From: Arenicellaceae bacterium
GTDB taxonomy: Bacteria; Pseudomonadota; Gammaproteobacteria; Arenicellales; Arenicellaceae
Reading direction: 5' to 3'
Length of the DNA stretch: 64,000 nt
Assembly: GCA_029246505.1 (NCBI GenBank)
Contig: JAQWNC010000012.1
Span: 57,836 to 121,835, forward strand
A program made the translations under genes and the position numbers. Positions 46,574 to 56,373 of the stretch are shown here, piece by piece (positions within the stretch are counted from its first letter, which is position 1; every line of letters starts with the position of its first letter). The notes below the pieces were generated by a model. That model worked only from the letters and a program-made list of their open reading frames with translations. It was not told the origin of the DNA and searched no databases.

Positions 46574-48643
46574 CTACTCGGCAAGAAGTTCAATTACATA
46601 AGCACTGACATCGCGGATTTGCTGTGGGGTCAAAATCTGTTCAAAAGTTGGCATCGCGATTCCGCCGCGCTGGACGATTGATGCTATGTTAGCCGTGGTA
46701 TTAGCGCTTGCAAGCGTAGGTGCATTTTGACCGCCTTCACCATTTTGTCCATGGCAGAACTGACAGGCAGACTCGAACACAATACGCCCGGCTTCGATAC
46801 TTGCCGGCAACTCCCCGGTGTGATCGGAGTCGTTAGTAGCCATTGTCGTGACTACCGAGACACTCTCATCAATAGAGCCATTTAATCCAAATAACCATAG
46901 ATTATCGCCGCGTGGGCTGGCAGAGAAGACATTACCGGCGGCGTACGCTACTACGTAGTCCTCGCCCTTATACTCGAATACGCTAACCGTAGAATTCATT
47001 CCCGCGCCGGTTTGAAACTCCCATAAAAGGTTTCCATTATCTGGGTCCATGGCGGTTAGGCGACCGTCGTTGCGGCCTACAAAGAGTAAATTGCCCGCTG
47101 TATTAATAGATCCACTGTAACAACGATCTGGCCAAGCCTGTTGCCAAATCAATCGATTGGTGTGCATATCCAACGCGGCAAATATACCCGTTGGAGGCAA
47201 CGGTGTATTTCCAAAAGGCCCACCCGTATACCTTTTTCCGGCCCTTTCAGGTTCCGGCATTCCGGGGCTTAGTTCCTCTGCGGTGAATACTCCTGCTCGA
47301 TCGGTGAGACATACGTAAAGAGCGCCACTACGGGGGTCATACGAGCTGGGTGGCCAGTTGGTTCCGCCAGACGGCCCCGGTGCGAGCATGATGCCCTCGG
47401 TCCAAAACGGTGTATACATACGGCCATTATTAACCAGTTGGAAACCCTGCGGCGGTATTAATACTTCCTGCGGTGCCATCGCATCACCAACCGGAATGGG
47501 CTGGGTAGCGGCGGTTAATTGGCGTGCTTCCTGGGGAACCTCAGTCTCGACGATATCAAGCAATGGCTCGCCAGTTTTACGGTCAAGAAGATAGGCCCAA
47601 GCGTTCTTGTTGGTACTTACAATACCCTTCCTCATTTGGCCATCAATCTCCAGATCAAATAAAACAACTGGAGTGGCGGAGTCATAATCCCAGAGATCAT
47701 GGTGGACCTGCTGGAAATGCCAGCGGTACTCGCCGGTCATTACATCAAGCGCTACCACTGATGCAGTAAATAGATTATCACCGGGACGCACAGAGCCATT
47801 GAAGTCAGGCCCGGGGTTGCCGGTTGCAAAATAAATCATCCCAAGTTCGGGGTCAATAGCCGGGGTTTGCCAAACGGTTCCTCCTCCAAACTTCCAAACG
47901 TCGTTCTCCTGCGACCAAGTGTGGTGTCCGAACTCACCGGGGCTAGGAACCGTATAGAAGGTCCAAACCAGCAACCCGTTGGATGCATCGTATGCCTTTA
48001 CGCGACCACGCGTTGCGAATTCAGCGCCGGCAAAACCGGTTATCACCAGTCCATTGTAATACAGCGGGGCACTGGTAATGGAATACCCGTCCTGCCAACG
48101 CTCTGCCTGGGTGATCCAAAGCACTTCTCCGCTAGTCTGATCTAGAGCAAGAAGTTTCCCATCCAGTTGGCCGACGAATATTTTTCCATCGCCCATTCCG
48201 ACACCACGGCTTGTCCAACCGCAGCAAACCGTATCAATTTCGGAGTCCAAGTTAGCCTCATAGCTCCACAGCTGTTCGCCAGTTTCTACACTTATTGCAA
48301 AGACGTCATCGGCACCAGTGATTATGTAGATAACCCCTTCGTAAACGATTGGCTGGGCTTCTCCGGAGTAGTGTTGATCCAGTCCGGAACCAAGATTAAT
48401 ATGCCACACACCTTTAAGGTCAGCGACATTTTCACGATTGATACGATCTCTTGGTGAATAGCGTTGATTGTAAAGATTACCCCCGTTAGTCAACCAGTTT
48501 GAATCTGGGTGTGCAATCAGGGCTTCACTATCAAAAGCGGGTGAAACACTAGACAATTGCGATAGTGCAGTAGTAGGGCCAATTAGTAATACAGCGAACA
48601 TCACTGTATTGAAAACATTTGTTGATTTGTCAGTATTAAACAT
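46574..48643 (-). CDS. PQQ-dependent alcohol dehydrogenase with cytochrome c domain
   Basis: 689-residue periplasmic quinohaemoprotein. Signal-like N-terminus; eight-bladed propeller with tryptophan-docking repeats (DVFAISVETGEQLWSYEANL and similar); the vicinal disulfide in DTVCCGWTSRGVG that contacts PQQ; the catalytic Asp in HHDLWDYDSATP; and a C-terminal cytochrome c domain with CQFCHG and the Met ligand in IAMPTFEQIL. This is the type II alcohol dehydrogenase layout, oxidising alcohols and passing electrons through its own heme. The start has AGGAAA upstream and lies 13 bp after the LysR pseudogene. Confidence 0.9.
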   Translation of the reverse strand: MFNTDKSTNVFNTVMFAVLLIGPTTALSQLSSVSPAFDSEALIAHPDSNWLTNGGNLYNQRYSPRDRINRENVADLKGVWHINLGSGLDQHYSGEAQPIVYEGVIYIITGADDVFAISVETGEQLWSYEANLDSEIDTVCCGWTSRGVGMGDGKIFVGQLDGKLLALDQTSGEVLWITQAERWQDGYSITSAPLYYNGLVITGFAGAEFATRGRVKAYDASNGLLVWTFYTVPSPGEFGHHTWSQENDVWKFGGGTVWQTPAIDPELGMIYFATGNPGPDFNGSVRPGDNLFTASVVALDVMTGEYRWHFQQVHHDLWDYDSATPVVLFDLEIDGQMRKGIVSTNKNAWAYLLDRKTGEPLLDIVETEVPQEARQLTAATQPIPVGDAMAPQEVLIPPQGFQLVNNGRMYTPFWTEGIMLAPGPSGGTNWPPSSYDPRSGALYVCLTDRAGVFTAEELSPGMPEPERAGKRYTGGPFGNTPLPPTGIFAALDMHTNRLIWQQAWPDRCYSGSINTAGNLLFVGRNDGRLTAMDPDNGNLLWEFQTGAGMNSTVSVFEYKGEDYVVAYAAGNVFSASPRGDNLWLFGLNGSIDESVSVVTTMATNDSDHTGELPASIEAGRIVFESACQFCHGQNGEGGQNAPTLASANTTANIASIVQRGGIAMPTFEQILTPQQIRDVSAYVIELLAE

Positions 48644-48656
48644 TTTTCCTCGAAAT

Positions 48657-49839
48657 TTAACGTTCTGGGTTAGATATACTCTTTAGCGATGCAACGACCT
48701 CTCGCAAGCTCTCCAGAAATAATTGAGCGACTGGTGAAGGTTGAATCTGCGCGTGCATTGTTACCCCGATGAGTCGATAAGTGTCGTTCAGCTCAATTGG
48801 TAATGATCGCAGCAAACCAAATAGTTTATCGCAGTATATCTGGTGATCTGACAATAAGCTGATGTGGTCGCTCTCAAGCAAAAGTCCCCTTATTATAGCG
48901 AGGGAGCTTGTTTCAATAGTATGCGCCGGTAGAGCGATGCTACGTGATGATAATACGGTATTAAACAAGTCTCGGGATGGCGTTCCTTTTGATGGCAGTA
49001 CCCAGTGATAGTCCTTTAATTCACTGAGGCTCAGGTCAGGTTTGGACAGTAGTAGATGACCTTTTCTTACGATAATCGCTAATTAGTCCTCAAACAACTC
49101 TTCCGTTATAAGATCATTATTGCTGTTATCCAGTCGCGTAGCGCCAATGATAAAGTCAATTTCGCCATTTCTCAGTAGTGTTTCCTGCATGCCATAAGAA
49201 CCTTCCCGATTTGAAATATCCAGGTACGGGTTTTTTAATCAAATGATTTATTGCCCGCGGGGTAAGAATAGTACGAGTATAAGGAAGTGTTCCGATGACG
49301 ATTTTGCCGCATGTCATGTCTTTAACATTGGCGATATCGTCAATCGCATATCGAAATTGCGCGAAGGCAAGTTTTACATGCCGGGCTAATACGTGACAAT
49401 AAGAAGTAGGTGTCAGGCCGCCAGGGTCACGTTCAAAAAGAGAGATTTCAAGTAATTCCTCGATCTGGCGGATAGAGCTATAAATTGCCGAGCGGGTAAC
49501 GCCTAGTTGATTTGCAGCAGCGGCAATACCTCGGGCGTCGTAAAGGGCGATAAACGATGCGAGTCGTTTATAACTAACGTCTATTGTGAATAATGGGGTA
49601 TTCTGAAGTGGGTTAACCTTGGTATTGTATTTTCGATATGTTACACCGGCTGCTTGGAATTCTGCCTCAGTATGCTCGACCCTTTTAGCCAGAACCTCTC
49701 CATATACCGTTGGGGTCATACCAACCGATGAGTGGTCAAAAAGTTGCACACCCAACTGCCTCTCTAGTTTAGCGATCGTTTTGGTGAGAGCGGTTTAATT
49801 TATTTGTGGCAAGCGTAAGGTTTTTAAAGCGAAAAACAT
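48657..49839 (-). pseudogene. Broken LysR-type regulator with two HTH segments
   Basis: From ATG 49839: ALKTLRL, a short deletion and a TAA, then TALTKTIAKLERQLGVQLFD, an ordinary LysR HTH. A second HTH follows in the same frame: RLASFIALYDARGIAAAANQ, TRSAIYSSIRQIEELLEI. The effector domain starts (CGKIVIGTLPYTR), shifts frame near 49240, reads EIDFIIGATRLDNSNNDLI, meets a stop near 49083, and continues GHLLLSKPDLSLSELKDYHW to its end at 48657. One internal deletion, two stops and one frameshift. It lies divergent from the aromatic-degradation cluster, whose regulator it presumably was. Confidence 0.85.
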
Positions 49840-50064
49840 ACAGTATTACTTTGAGCTGCTGTGAGTTGAGTTCTGGTGTACCTGACGTTATGGTATTCAG
49901 TATGGTTATAGAGAAAGTAACAGAGTATCAGTAGTTTATGAATGTCGAGGTATGGTGAAGCGCTTTGCATGATCAGAAAAGAAAAACTCCCACACATAAG
50001 CGCCGAGTATGCGTAATAATGGCACCGATACAAATCACATCTTCGTTTTAATTTGGACGACACA

Positions 50065-51162
50065 ATGAAGCAAACCTCGATCCCATACATGCAATTTAGA
50101 GGCGGTAGTTCAAAGGGAGTTTATTTTCTCGCTTCTGACCTTCCTAAAGACAAAACCCGACGGGATCAAGTTTTACTATCAGCTTTGGGGCGAGATGCTA
50201 GTCAAATAGATGGCCTGGGCGGGGCGACTGCATTAGCCAGTAAAGCGGCAGTTATCAGTAAGTCAAATACTGCTGGCGTAGATCTAGATTATCTATTTGT
50301 ACAGATTGTTGTTGGTGAAAATCGAGTAGACATTACGCCTAACTGTGGAAACATATTGGCAGGCGTTGGGCCATTTGCTATCGAAGCTGGTCTGCTTGAG
50401 GCCTCAGATGGTGAAACTAAGGTTAAAATAAACATGCTAAATAGTGGAAAAATTTGTGAGCTTATTTTACAAACACCAAACCGTATGATGACTTACGAAG
50501 GGGATACTCAGATTGACGGTGTGTCGGGAACATCAGCGCCAATTATTTGTAACTATAGGGACACTTCTGGTTCGGCTTGTGGTTCATTGCTGCCGACCGG
50601 GAATGTAGTCGATGAAGTGAACGGAATTGAACTAACTTGTATTGATAATGGAATGCCCGTGGTGGTGTTACGTGCTTCTGACCTCAATATCAGTGGGTAT
50701 GAGACACCAGATGAGTTGAATGCTAATGATCAACTGGTTCAAGCGCTTGAATCGATTCGACTACAAATCGGCCCGAAGATGAATTTAGGTGATGTAGAAG
50801 GTGCTGCGGTTCCTAAAATATGTATGATTTCTACCCCACGGAGAGGTGGTTTGGTCAATACGCGTACTTTTATACCGTATAAATGCCATACAGCGATTGG
50901 TGTCCTGGGTGCCGTTTCAGTCGCAACGGCGTGTATCCTCCCAGGCTCGGTAGCGACTGGTTTAGTAAAGGTTGGTAACCATCAAATAAGTGATTTAGTT
51001 GGTAGTAAGGTCAGCAGCACTGCAGTATCGATAGAGCATCCTTTAGGTGCAATATTAGTTACTTTGGAAGTGGATCACGGCGGCATTCTTCCAAAAATTA
51101 AAAGTGCGGGACTAATTCGCACGGCACGTTTACTTAGTCGTGGCGAGTTGTACGTTTCTTAG
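50065..51162 (+). CDS. ligU: 4-oxalomesaconate tautomerase (LigU/GalD-like, PrpF family)
   Basis: About 365 residues of the PrpF/diaminopimelate-epimerase fold. Beginning SIPYMQFRGGSSKGVYFLAS and the middle ITPNCGNILAGVGPFAIEAG are typical of GalD and LigU, which interconvert keto and enol or double-bond isomers of 4-oxalomesaconate in gallate and protocatechuate 4,5-cleavage. First gene of the lig cluster. I take ATG 50065; a TTG at 50053 is in frame but lacks support. Confidence 0.85.
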   Translation: MKQTSIPYMQFRGGSSKGVYFLASDLPKDKTRRDQVLLSALGRDASQIDGLGGATALASKAAVISKSNTAGVDLDYLFVQIVVGENRVDITPNCGNILAGVGPFAIEAGLLEASDGETKVKINMLNSGKICELILQTPNRMMTYEGDTQIDGVSGTSAPIICNYRDTSGSACGSLLPTGNVVDEVNGIELTCIDNGMPVVVLRASDLNISGYETPDELNANDQLVQALESIRLQIGPKMNLGDVEGAAVPKICMISTPRRGGLVNTRTFIPYKCHTAIGVLGAVSVATACILPGSVATGLVKVGNHQISDLVGSKVSSTAVSIEHPLGAILVTLEVDHGGILPKIKSAGLIRTARLLSRGELYVS

Positions 51163-51212
51163 TGCATGTCAGCGATTATCATTAAAGGTTCATTGAACTT
51201 GAGATTCGTCTA

Positions 51213-52085
51213 ATGCCATATTCAGCTGTTTACCCAAACCCCAAGAAGCCTGATTTTAAGTTACCAAGCCATGCATGTGACGCGCACTGTCATGTGTTTG
51301 GCCCGGCCAAAAATTTCCCGTATGCGCGCGAAAGAAAATATACGCCCATTGATGCACCGAAAGAGAAGCTGTTTGCGCTACACCAGCATTTAGGTTTTGA
51401 GCGCAGTGTACTTGTTCAAGCAAGCTGCCATGGTACAGATAATAGTGCGATGCTGGACATGCTTAAAGCAGGGCAGGGTCGTTATCGTGGGGTGGCCGTC
51501 GTCGGGTCGGATATCAGTGATGAAGAACTTCTAACGATGCACCATGCCGGAGTTAGAGGAATACGTTTTAATTTTGTTAAACGTCTGGTGGATATCAAGC
51601 CCGTTGAGTACTACCAAACTTTGGCAAAGCGTATTGCTAAGCTCGATTGGCATGTTGTTGTATACTTCGAGTCTCAACAACTTGCTGATTTAGAAGAGTT
51701 ACTAAAAGACCTTCAGGTCCCATTAGTTATTGATCATATGGGGCGGCCGGATATCAATAAAGGGATAGCTGGCCAAGATTTTCAGAGAATCTGCAATTTA
51801 CTCAGTGACCACCCAAATACTTGGGTTAAAGTGGGTTGTCACGAGCGGCTTACGAATCAAGAATCGGCTGGATATAAAGATGTGATTCCATTTGCAAAGC
51901 ACTTGGTGGAAATGTTTGCCAGCCAGGTGTTATGGGGAACAGATTGGCCTCACCCGAATATGAAGTCCCATATGCCAGATGATGGCGCTTTGGTTGATAA
52001 TATTCCGGCGTTTGCAGTTACCAAAGAGCTGCAAAAAAAATTATTAGTAGAAAATCCTCACAGATTGTACGAGTTTGACGATTAA
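51213..52085 (+). CDS. ligI: 2-pyrone-4,6-dicarboxylate lactonase
   Basis: 290-residue amidohydrolase-superfamily enzyme hydrolysing 2-pyrone-4,6-dicarboxylate to 4-oxalomesaconate. Seen: [18 protein letters not shown] (His25, His27), [35 protein letters not shown] [11 protein letters not shown], and [10 protein letters not shown] with the catalytic Asp. These match LigI closely. Between ligU and ligK in one operon. Confidence 0.94.
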   Translation: MPYSAVYPNPKKPDFKLPSHACDAHCHVFGPAKNFPYARERKYTPIDAPKEKLFALHQHLGFERSVLVQASCHGTDNSAMLDMLKAGQGRYRGVAVVGSDISDEELLTMHHAGVRGIRFNFVKRLVDIKPVEYYQTLAKRIAKLDWHVVVYFESQQLADLEELLKDLQVPLVIDHMGRPDINKGIAGQDFQRICNLLSDHPNTWVKVGCHERLTNQESAGYKDVIPFAKHLVEMFASQVLWGTDWPHPNMKSHMPDDGALVDNIPAFAVTKELQKKLLVENPHRLYEFDD

Positions 52086-52108
52086 TTAATGAGTTACTGG
52101 AGATGTTG

Positions 52109-52804
52109 GTGAAAACAGTTGCAGTTAAAAATATTGAACGTGTGTCGCCCCAGCTTAGCGCTGAAATTGGTGCATTAGGGGTGTCAACCGTGCATGAAGC
52201 ACAAGGCCGTACCGGGTGTTTAAAGCCGTATATGCGACCAATTTATGCTGGCGCTCGCATAGGCGGAAGCGCGGTAACGGTCCTTGCGCAGCCGGGTGAT
52301 AATTGGATGATCCATGTCGCCATTGAATTATGCCAACCGGGCGATGTATTGGTTGTCGCCTGCACTTCTGACAATACCGATGGTTTTTTTGGTGATTTAC
52401 TAGCTACCTCAGTACAGGCGAGAGGGGTTCGGGGCCTGGTGATTGATGCTGGGGTTCGGGATGTACGTGAACTAACGGAAATGGACTTTCCAGTTTGGTC
52501 GAAGGCCATTTCGGCAAAAGGAACGGTTAAAAATACGCTTGGCGCGGTCAATGTGCCGGTTATTTGTGCGGGCCAGCTGGTGGCCCCCGGAGACACTATC
52601 GTCGCCGATGATGACGGAGTGGTAGTGGTTCCGAGACTTGATACAGCGGAAGTTCTTAAATTGGCGCAGAAACGTGAAGCTCTGGAAGCGAATAAACGTA
52701 ATATTTTGGCATCCGGAGCGCTCGGATTAGACGTTTATGATATGCGGCCAAAATTAGAAGAGGAAGGTTTAATATACTTAGATTCTCTACAAGAATTAGA
52801 TTAG
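52109..52804 (+). CDS. ligK: 4-carboxy-4-hydroxy-2-oxoadipate aldolase
   Basis: About 231 residues of the RraA-like class II aldolase family. It splits 4-carboxy-4-hydroxy-2-oxoadipate into pyruvate and oxaloacetate. Seen: [40 protein letters not shown] and the metal/substrate loop [12 protein letters not shown]. The GGAG at 52099-52102 touches the ATG at 52103, so I choose GTG 52109 six bases away as the start. Confidence 0.93.
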   Translation: MKTVAVKNIERVSPQLSAEIGALGVSTVHEAQGRTGCLKPYMRPIYAGARIGGSAVTVLAQPGDNWMIHVAIELCQPGDVLVVACTSDNTDGFFGDLLATSVQARGVRGLVIDAGVRDVRELTEMDFPVWSKAISAKGTVKNTLGAVNVPVICAGQLVAPGDTIVADDDGVVVVPRLDTAEVLKLAQKREALEANKRNILASGALGLDVYDMRPKLEEEGLIYLDSLQELD

Positions 52805-52814
52805 GAATGGGTAC

Positions 52815-53759
52815 ATGAAAATATGTCTGGTTGGTGAAGGAGCATTTGGTAACAAGCATTTAGACGCGTTGGCGCGCATTCCAAACACAAGTGTAGTCAG
52901 TATTGCCGGTGGGGTGGCGGCTGATACCGAAAAACTTGCTAACCAACGAGGAATAAAACATTGGACGACTAACCTTAGCGAGTCTTTGGCGATGTCGGAA
53001 GTTGACGCTGTGATTCTAGCGACACCAACGCCGATGCATGCGCAACAAGCAATGCAAGTCCTTAATGCGGGAAAGCATGTACTGATTGAAATTCCAATGG
53101 CGGATAATTTGCGTGACTCGAAAGTTCTAGTGGCTTTGCAAAAACAAACCGGGTTAGTTGCAATGGTTGGACATGTCCGCCGTTTTAACCCCAGTCATCA
53201 ATGGATTAATCAAAGACTCCGAGCTGGCGAACTGAAGTTACAACAGCTCGACGTACAGACCTACTTTTTTCGTCGCACAAATATAAATGCATTGGGTGAG
53301 GCAAGAAGCTGGACCGATCATCTATTGTGGCATCACGCTTGTCATACGGTGGATTTATTCCAATACCAAACGGACGAACTGGCATCAGATTTGCACGCGC
53401 TACAGGGTCCCAAGCACCCTGATTTAGGTATTTCAATGGATATGAGCGTGGCTCTCCAAGTACCCTCGGGAGCACTGTGCACATTATCGCTATCCTTTAA
53501 CAATGATGGTCCACTCGGCACGTTTTTTAGGTACATATGTGACAATGGTACCTATCTAGCGCGTTACGATGATTTATTCGATGGGCGTGAAAATCAAATT
53601 GATTTATCTAAGGTCGACGTATCTACAGATGGCATTGAATTATGTGATCGCGAATTTATCGCAGCAATTGAAGAAGGTCGAGAGCCAAATGCTAGCCTAG
53701 CTCAATGCCTGCCAGCTATGGTAACGTTGGATAAGCTAGAGCAACAATTGACCTTTTAG
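52815..53759 (+). CDS. ligC: 4-carboxy-2-hydroxymuconate-6-semialdehyde dehydrogenase
   Basis: 314-residue Gfo/Idh/MocA-type oxidoreductase. The Rossmann start LVGEGAFGNKHLDAL and the substrate region VGHVRRFNPSHQWI, DVQTYFFRRTNINALGEARS, WTDHLLWHHACHTVDLF match LigC, which oxidises the hemiacetal form of the ring-cleavage product to 2-pyrone-4,6-dicarboxylate with NADP+. Ten bases after ligK. Confidence 0.94.
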   Translation: MKICLVGEGAFGNKHLDALARIPNTSVVSIAGGVAADTEKLANQRGIKHWTTNLSESLAMSEVDAVILATPTPMHAQQAMQVLNAGKHVLIEIPMADNLRDSKVLVALQKQTGLVAMVGHVRRFNPSHQWINQRLRAGELKLQQLDVQTYFFRRTNINALGEARSWTDHLLWHHACHTVDLFQYQTDELASDLHALQGPKHPDLGISMDMSVALQVPSGALCTLSLSFNNDGPLGTFFRYICDNGTYLARYDDLFDGRENQIDLSKVDVSTDGIELCDREFIAAIEEGREPNASLAQCLPAMVTLDKLEQQLTF

Positions 53760-53920
53760 ATTTTTACCATGGGAGGTTAATTCTTATCCGAAACTTTCAA
53801 CTAAGAGTAAAAGAAAGTAATTTCCATCAAAAACTTATGATTAATTATTTTAATAGCTTGGAAAATTGAATCTACAGAGTAAAAACCTAAAACATAGTCA
53901 CCTAACATTTACGTTGGCCC

Positions 53921-55081
53921 ATGTTTAGTTTTGACCCTTATTCGCGAGAAGTGGATGTTGATCCGTATCCACTTTATAAAATATTGCGAGACCAATATCC
54001 TTGCTATTGGAGTGAGCCAGGTGATTGTTGGGTATTGACTCGCCACACCGATATTGTGGAAGCGGTGATGAACTGGCAAGTGTTTTCATCTGGAAAGGGA
54101 AATATGCTAGATGATTTACCCGAGCGCGTGGGCTCTACTTTGGGCACCACTGACCCACCGAGACATGATCGCTTAAGGGTGCTAGTGCATGCCGCGTTTA
54201 TGAAACGTTCTTTGGATTATCTGAACCAACCAATTAAGAACTTAGCAAACGAAGCCATTGACAAGTTTATTGATCGTGGCGAGTTCGAATTCATTACTGA
54301 ATTTTCCAGCCCGGTAACCGTTGGTGTTTTATCGTACTTACTCGGCATGCCAAGAGAAGATCAATTAGAAATCAGAAAAAATATTGTTCTTACATTGACT
54401 GCCGATCCAGAGACTCGGCAAAAAACCGCGGCTAATCTGGTCGGTTTTGAGTGGTTAAAGGAGTACACATTAAATCTGCTGGACGAACATAAAAGGAGTC
54501 CGAAAGATGATTTGTTGACGTCTTTGATTGAAGCTGAAGTTGAGGGAGATAAATTACGTGATCAGGAAATTCATATGACCGCACTTACTTTAATTATGGC
54601 TGGAGTTGAATCTGCATCTAGCTTTATGACAATGTTGGCACTAAATCTGGATGATTATCCACAACAGAAAATAGCCGTAATAAAGCAGCCCGAATTGATT
54701 AATAATGCAATTGATGAGTCACTGCGCTTCAACACAACAGCACAACGTTTTCGGCGAACACTCATGGTTGATCACGAATTACACGGTCAGACAATGCGGG
54801 CAGGCGATAAAGTTATTATGTGTTACGGCGCAGCGGGGCGGGATGAACGGCAACATACAAACCCGGATATTTACGACATTCACCGTAAACCTGAAAAACA
54901 CCTTGGTTTGGGGGCAGGCAAACATTTTTGTCTCGGCAATGTGGTCGCCAAATTGATGGTAGAACAAGCTATGACTGTATTCTATGAGCGTATCCCGAGC
55001 GCTAAACGCACACAAAATGAACTTGAATGGATAACCTCTACTACGTTTAGAAGCCCTGTGAGAAGCTATTTCGAGTTCTAA
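53921..55081 (+). CDS. Cytochrome P450
   Basis: 386-residue soluble bacterial P450. Heme-binding loop LGLGAGKHFCLGN with Cys337; ExxR as ESLR (265-268); the I-helix reads LIMAGVESASS (about 224-234), where most P450s have AGxDT, so the acid-alcohol pair is Glu230-Ser231. No ferredoxin or reductase gene is adjacent, so electrons must come from elsewhere. Lying inside the lig cluster it probably acts on a lignin-type aromatic, for example O-demethylation; this is inference only. A 161-bp gap precedes it. Confidence 0.93.
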   Translation: MFSFDPYSREVDVDPYPLYKILRDQYPCYWSEPGDCWVLTRHTDIVEAVMNWQVFSSGKGNMLDDLPERVGSTLGTTDPPRHDRLRVLVHAAFMKRSLDYLNQPIKNLANEAIDKFIDRGEFEFITEFSSPVTVGVLSYLLGMPREDQLEIRKNIVLTLTADPETRQKTAANLVGFEWLKEYTLNLLDEHKRSPKDDLLTSLIEAEVEGDKLRDQEIHMTALTLIMAGVESASSFMTMLALNLDDYPQQKIAVIKQPELINNAIDESLRFNTTAQRFRRTLMVDHELHGQTMRAGDKVIMCYGAAGRDERQHTNPDIYDIHRKPEKHLGLGAGKHFCLGNVVAKLMVEQAMTVFYERIPSAKRTQNELEWITSTTFRSPVRSYFEF

Positions 55082-55206
55082 CTTAGTGAGATAAATAGCA
55101 ATGAGAGATAACGAGATTATGACGATATCTTCGGTATTTATTCAAATACGGCTTACGGCTTAACTATTTGGGAAAACTGCGAACCCGTAGTAAAGAGGTA
55201 ATAATC

Positions 55207-56217
55207 ATGGTTATCGATTGTCATGGTCACTATACGACGACGCCACCCGGTGTCGGTGCGTGGCGTGAATCACAAATTAATACAATAGCTTCGAACCCTT
55301 CTCATATTGGTGAAAAGGGGAGTATGGAGGTGACCGACGATGAGTTACGCGAGAGTATTGAAACCAATCAGTTACGCTTACAACAACAGCGTGGCACTAA
55401 TCTGACTATCTTTTCACCTCGCGCCAGTTGGATGGCACATCATATTGGTAATGAGCATACCAGTAGGTTTTGGACCGAGCACCAGAATGAATTGATTCGC
55501 CGCGTCTGCGATTTGTTTCCACTAAATTTTGCGCCGGTCGCACAATTACCTCAATCTCCGGGTGTAGATCCAAGTAAGAGTATTTCCGAAATGCGTCGCT
55601 GCGTTGAGGAGATGGGTTTTGTCGGAGTAAATTTAAACCCGGATACGACAGGTGGTTTTTGGAAAGACGCGCGATTGGATGACAAATCATGGTACCCATT
55701 TTACGAAGTAATGGTAGAGCTTGATGTACCAGCAATGATTCACGTAAGTGCCGCCTGCAATGATTGCTTTAGTTCGACTGGGTCACATTATCTAGCAGCA
55801 GATACTGCAGCATTTGACCAGTTGATGTACTCTAATTTATTTGATGATTTCCCTGATTTGAAATTTATTATCCCGCATGGCGGTGGCGCCGTACCTTACC
55901 ATTGGGGTAGATTTCGTGGATTGGCGCAAGACAAAAATTTAGGTGATTTAAGTGAAGTAATGTTAAGGAATGTGTACTTTGACACCTGTGTATACCACCA
56001 AAAGGGTATTGATTTATTGCTCGATATTATCCCGATCGATAATATTTTATTTGCTTCTGAAATGATTGGGGCAGTGCGCGGGATTGATCCAGAGACTGGT
56101 CACTATTTTGATGATACTAAACGCTATATAGACGCCAGTACTCAATTGACGGACGAAGATAGATACAAAATATTTGAGGGTAATGCGCGCATAGTTTACA
56201 GTCGATTAGATATTTAA
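55207..56217 (+). CDS. ligJ: 4-oxalomesaconate hydratase
   Basis: About 336-residue amidohydrolase-fold protein. VIDCHGHYTT at the start, TNLTIFSPRASWMAHHIGN, GFVGVNLNPDTTGGFW, PAMIHVSAACN, IPHGGGAVPYHWGR and NILFASEMIGAVRGIDPETG match LigJ, which hydrates 4-oxalomesaconate to 4-carboxy-4-hydroxy-2-oxoadipate. ATG 55207 has AAAGAGGT about eight bases upstream; an in-frame start at 55168 is less likely. A strong hairpin follows. Confidence 0.92.
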   Translation: MVIDCHGHYTTTPPGVGAWRESQINTIASNPSHIGEKGSMEVTDDELRESIETNQLRLQQQRGTNLTIFSPRASWMAHHIGNEHTSRFWTEHQNELIRRVCDLFPLNFAPVAQLPQSPGVDPSKSISEMRRCVEEMGFVGVNLNPDTTGGFWKDARLDDKSWYPFYEVMVELDVPAMIHVSAACNDCFSSTGSHYLAADTAAFDQLMYSNLFDDFPDLKFIIPHGGGAVPYHWGRFRGLAQDKNLGDLSEVMLRNVYFDTCVYHQKGIDLLLDIIPIDNILFASEMIGAVRGIDPETGHYFDDTKRYIDASTQLTDEDRYKIFEGNARIVYSRLDI

Positions 56218-56266
56218 AGTTCATCCAGTAGATAAAAAACCTAGTAATTAAAACCAGCAAATAAAC

Positions 56267-56298
56267 AAAGGGGCAGGCTTGTTCGAGCCTGCCCCTTT
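56267..56298. terminator. Bidirectional rho-independent terminator
   Basis: AAAGGGGCAGGCT and AGCCTGCCCCTTT form a perfect 13-bp stem with a TGTTCG loop. It lies between the convergent ligJ and transporter genes. On the minus strand it is followed by TTTGTTTATTTG; on the plus strand by a TTTAGCTTTT tract. Confidence 0.9.
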
Positions 56299-56373
56299 AG
56301 CTTTTAGGTTTTGAGAATCCTACTTGTCCATGTAGATACCATGTAATGCCTTCTTTTTTGCGCCGGCGGTGTA

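Noticed and set aside
46350..46601. Plus-strand frame of 83 codons
   Set aside because: Overlaps the end of the PQQ dehydrogenase on the other strand, has no ribosome site and no recognisable motif.
50053..50064. Upstream TTG start for ligU
   Set aside because: The ATG at 50065 matches the usual start of GalD/LigU proteins better.
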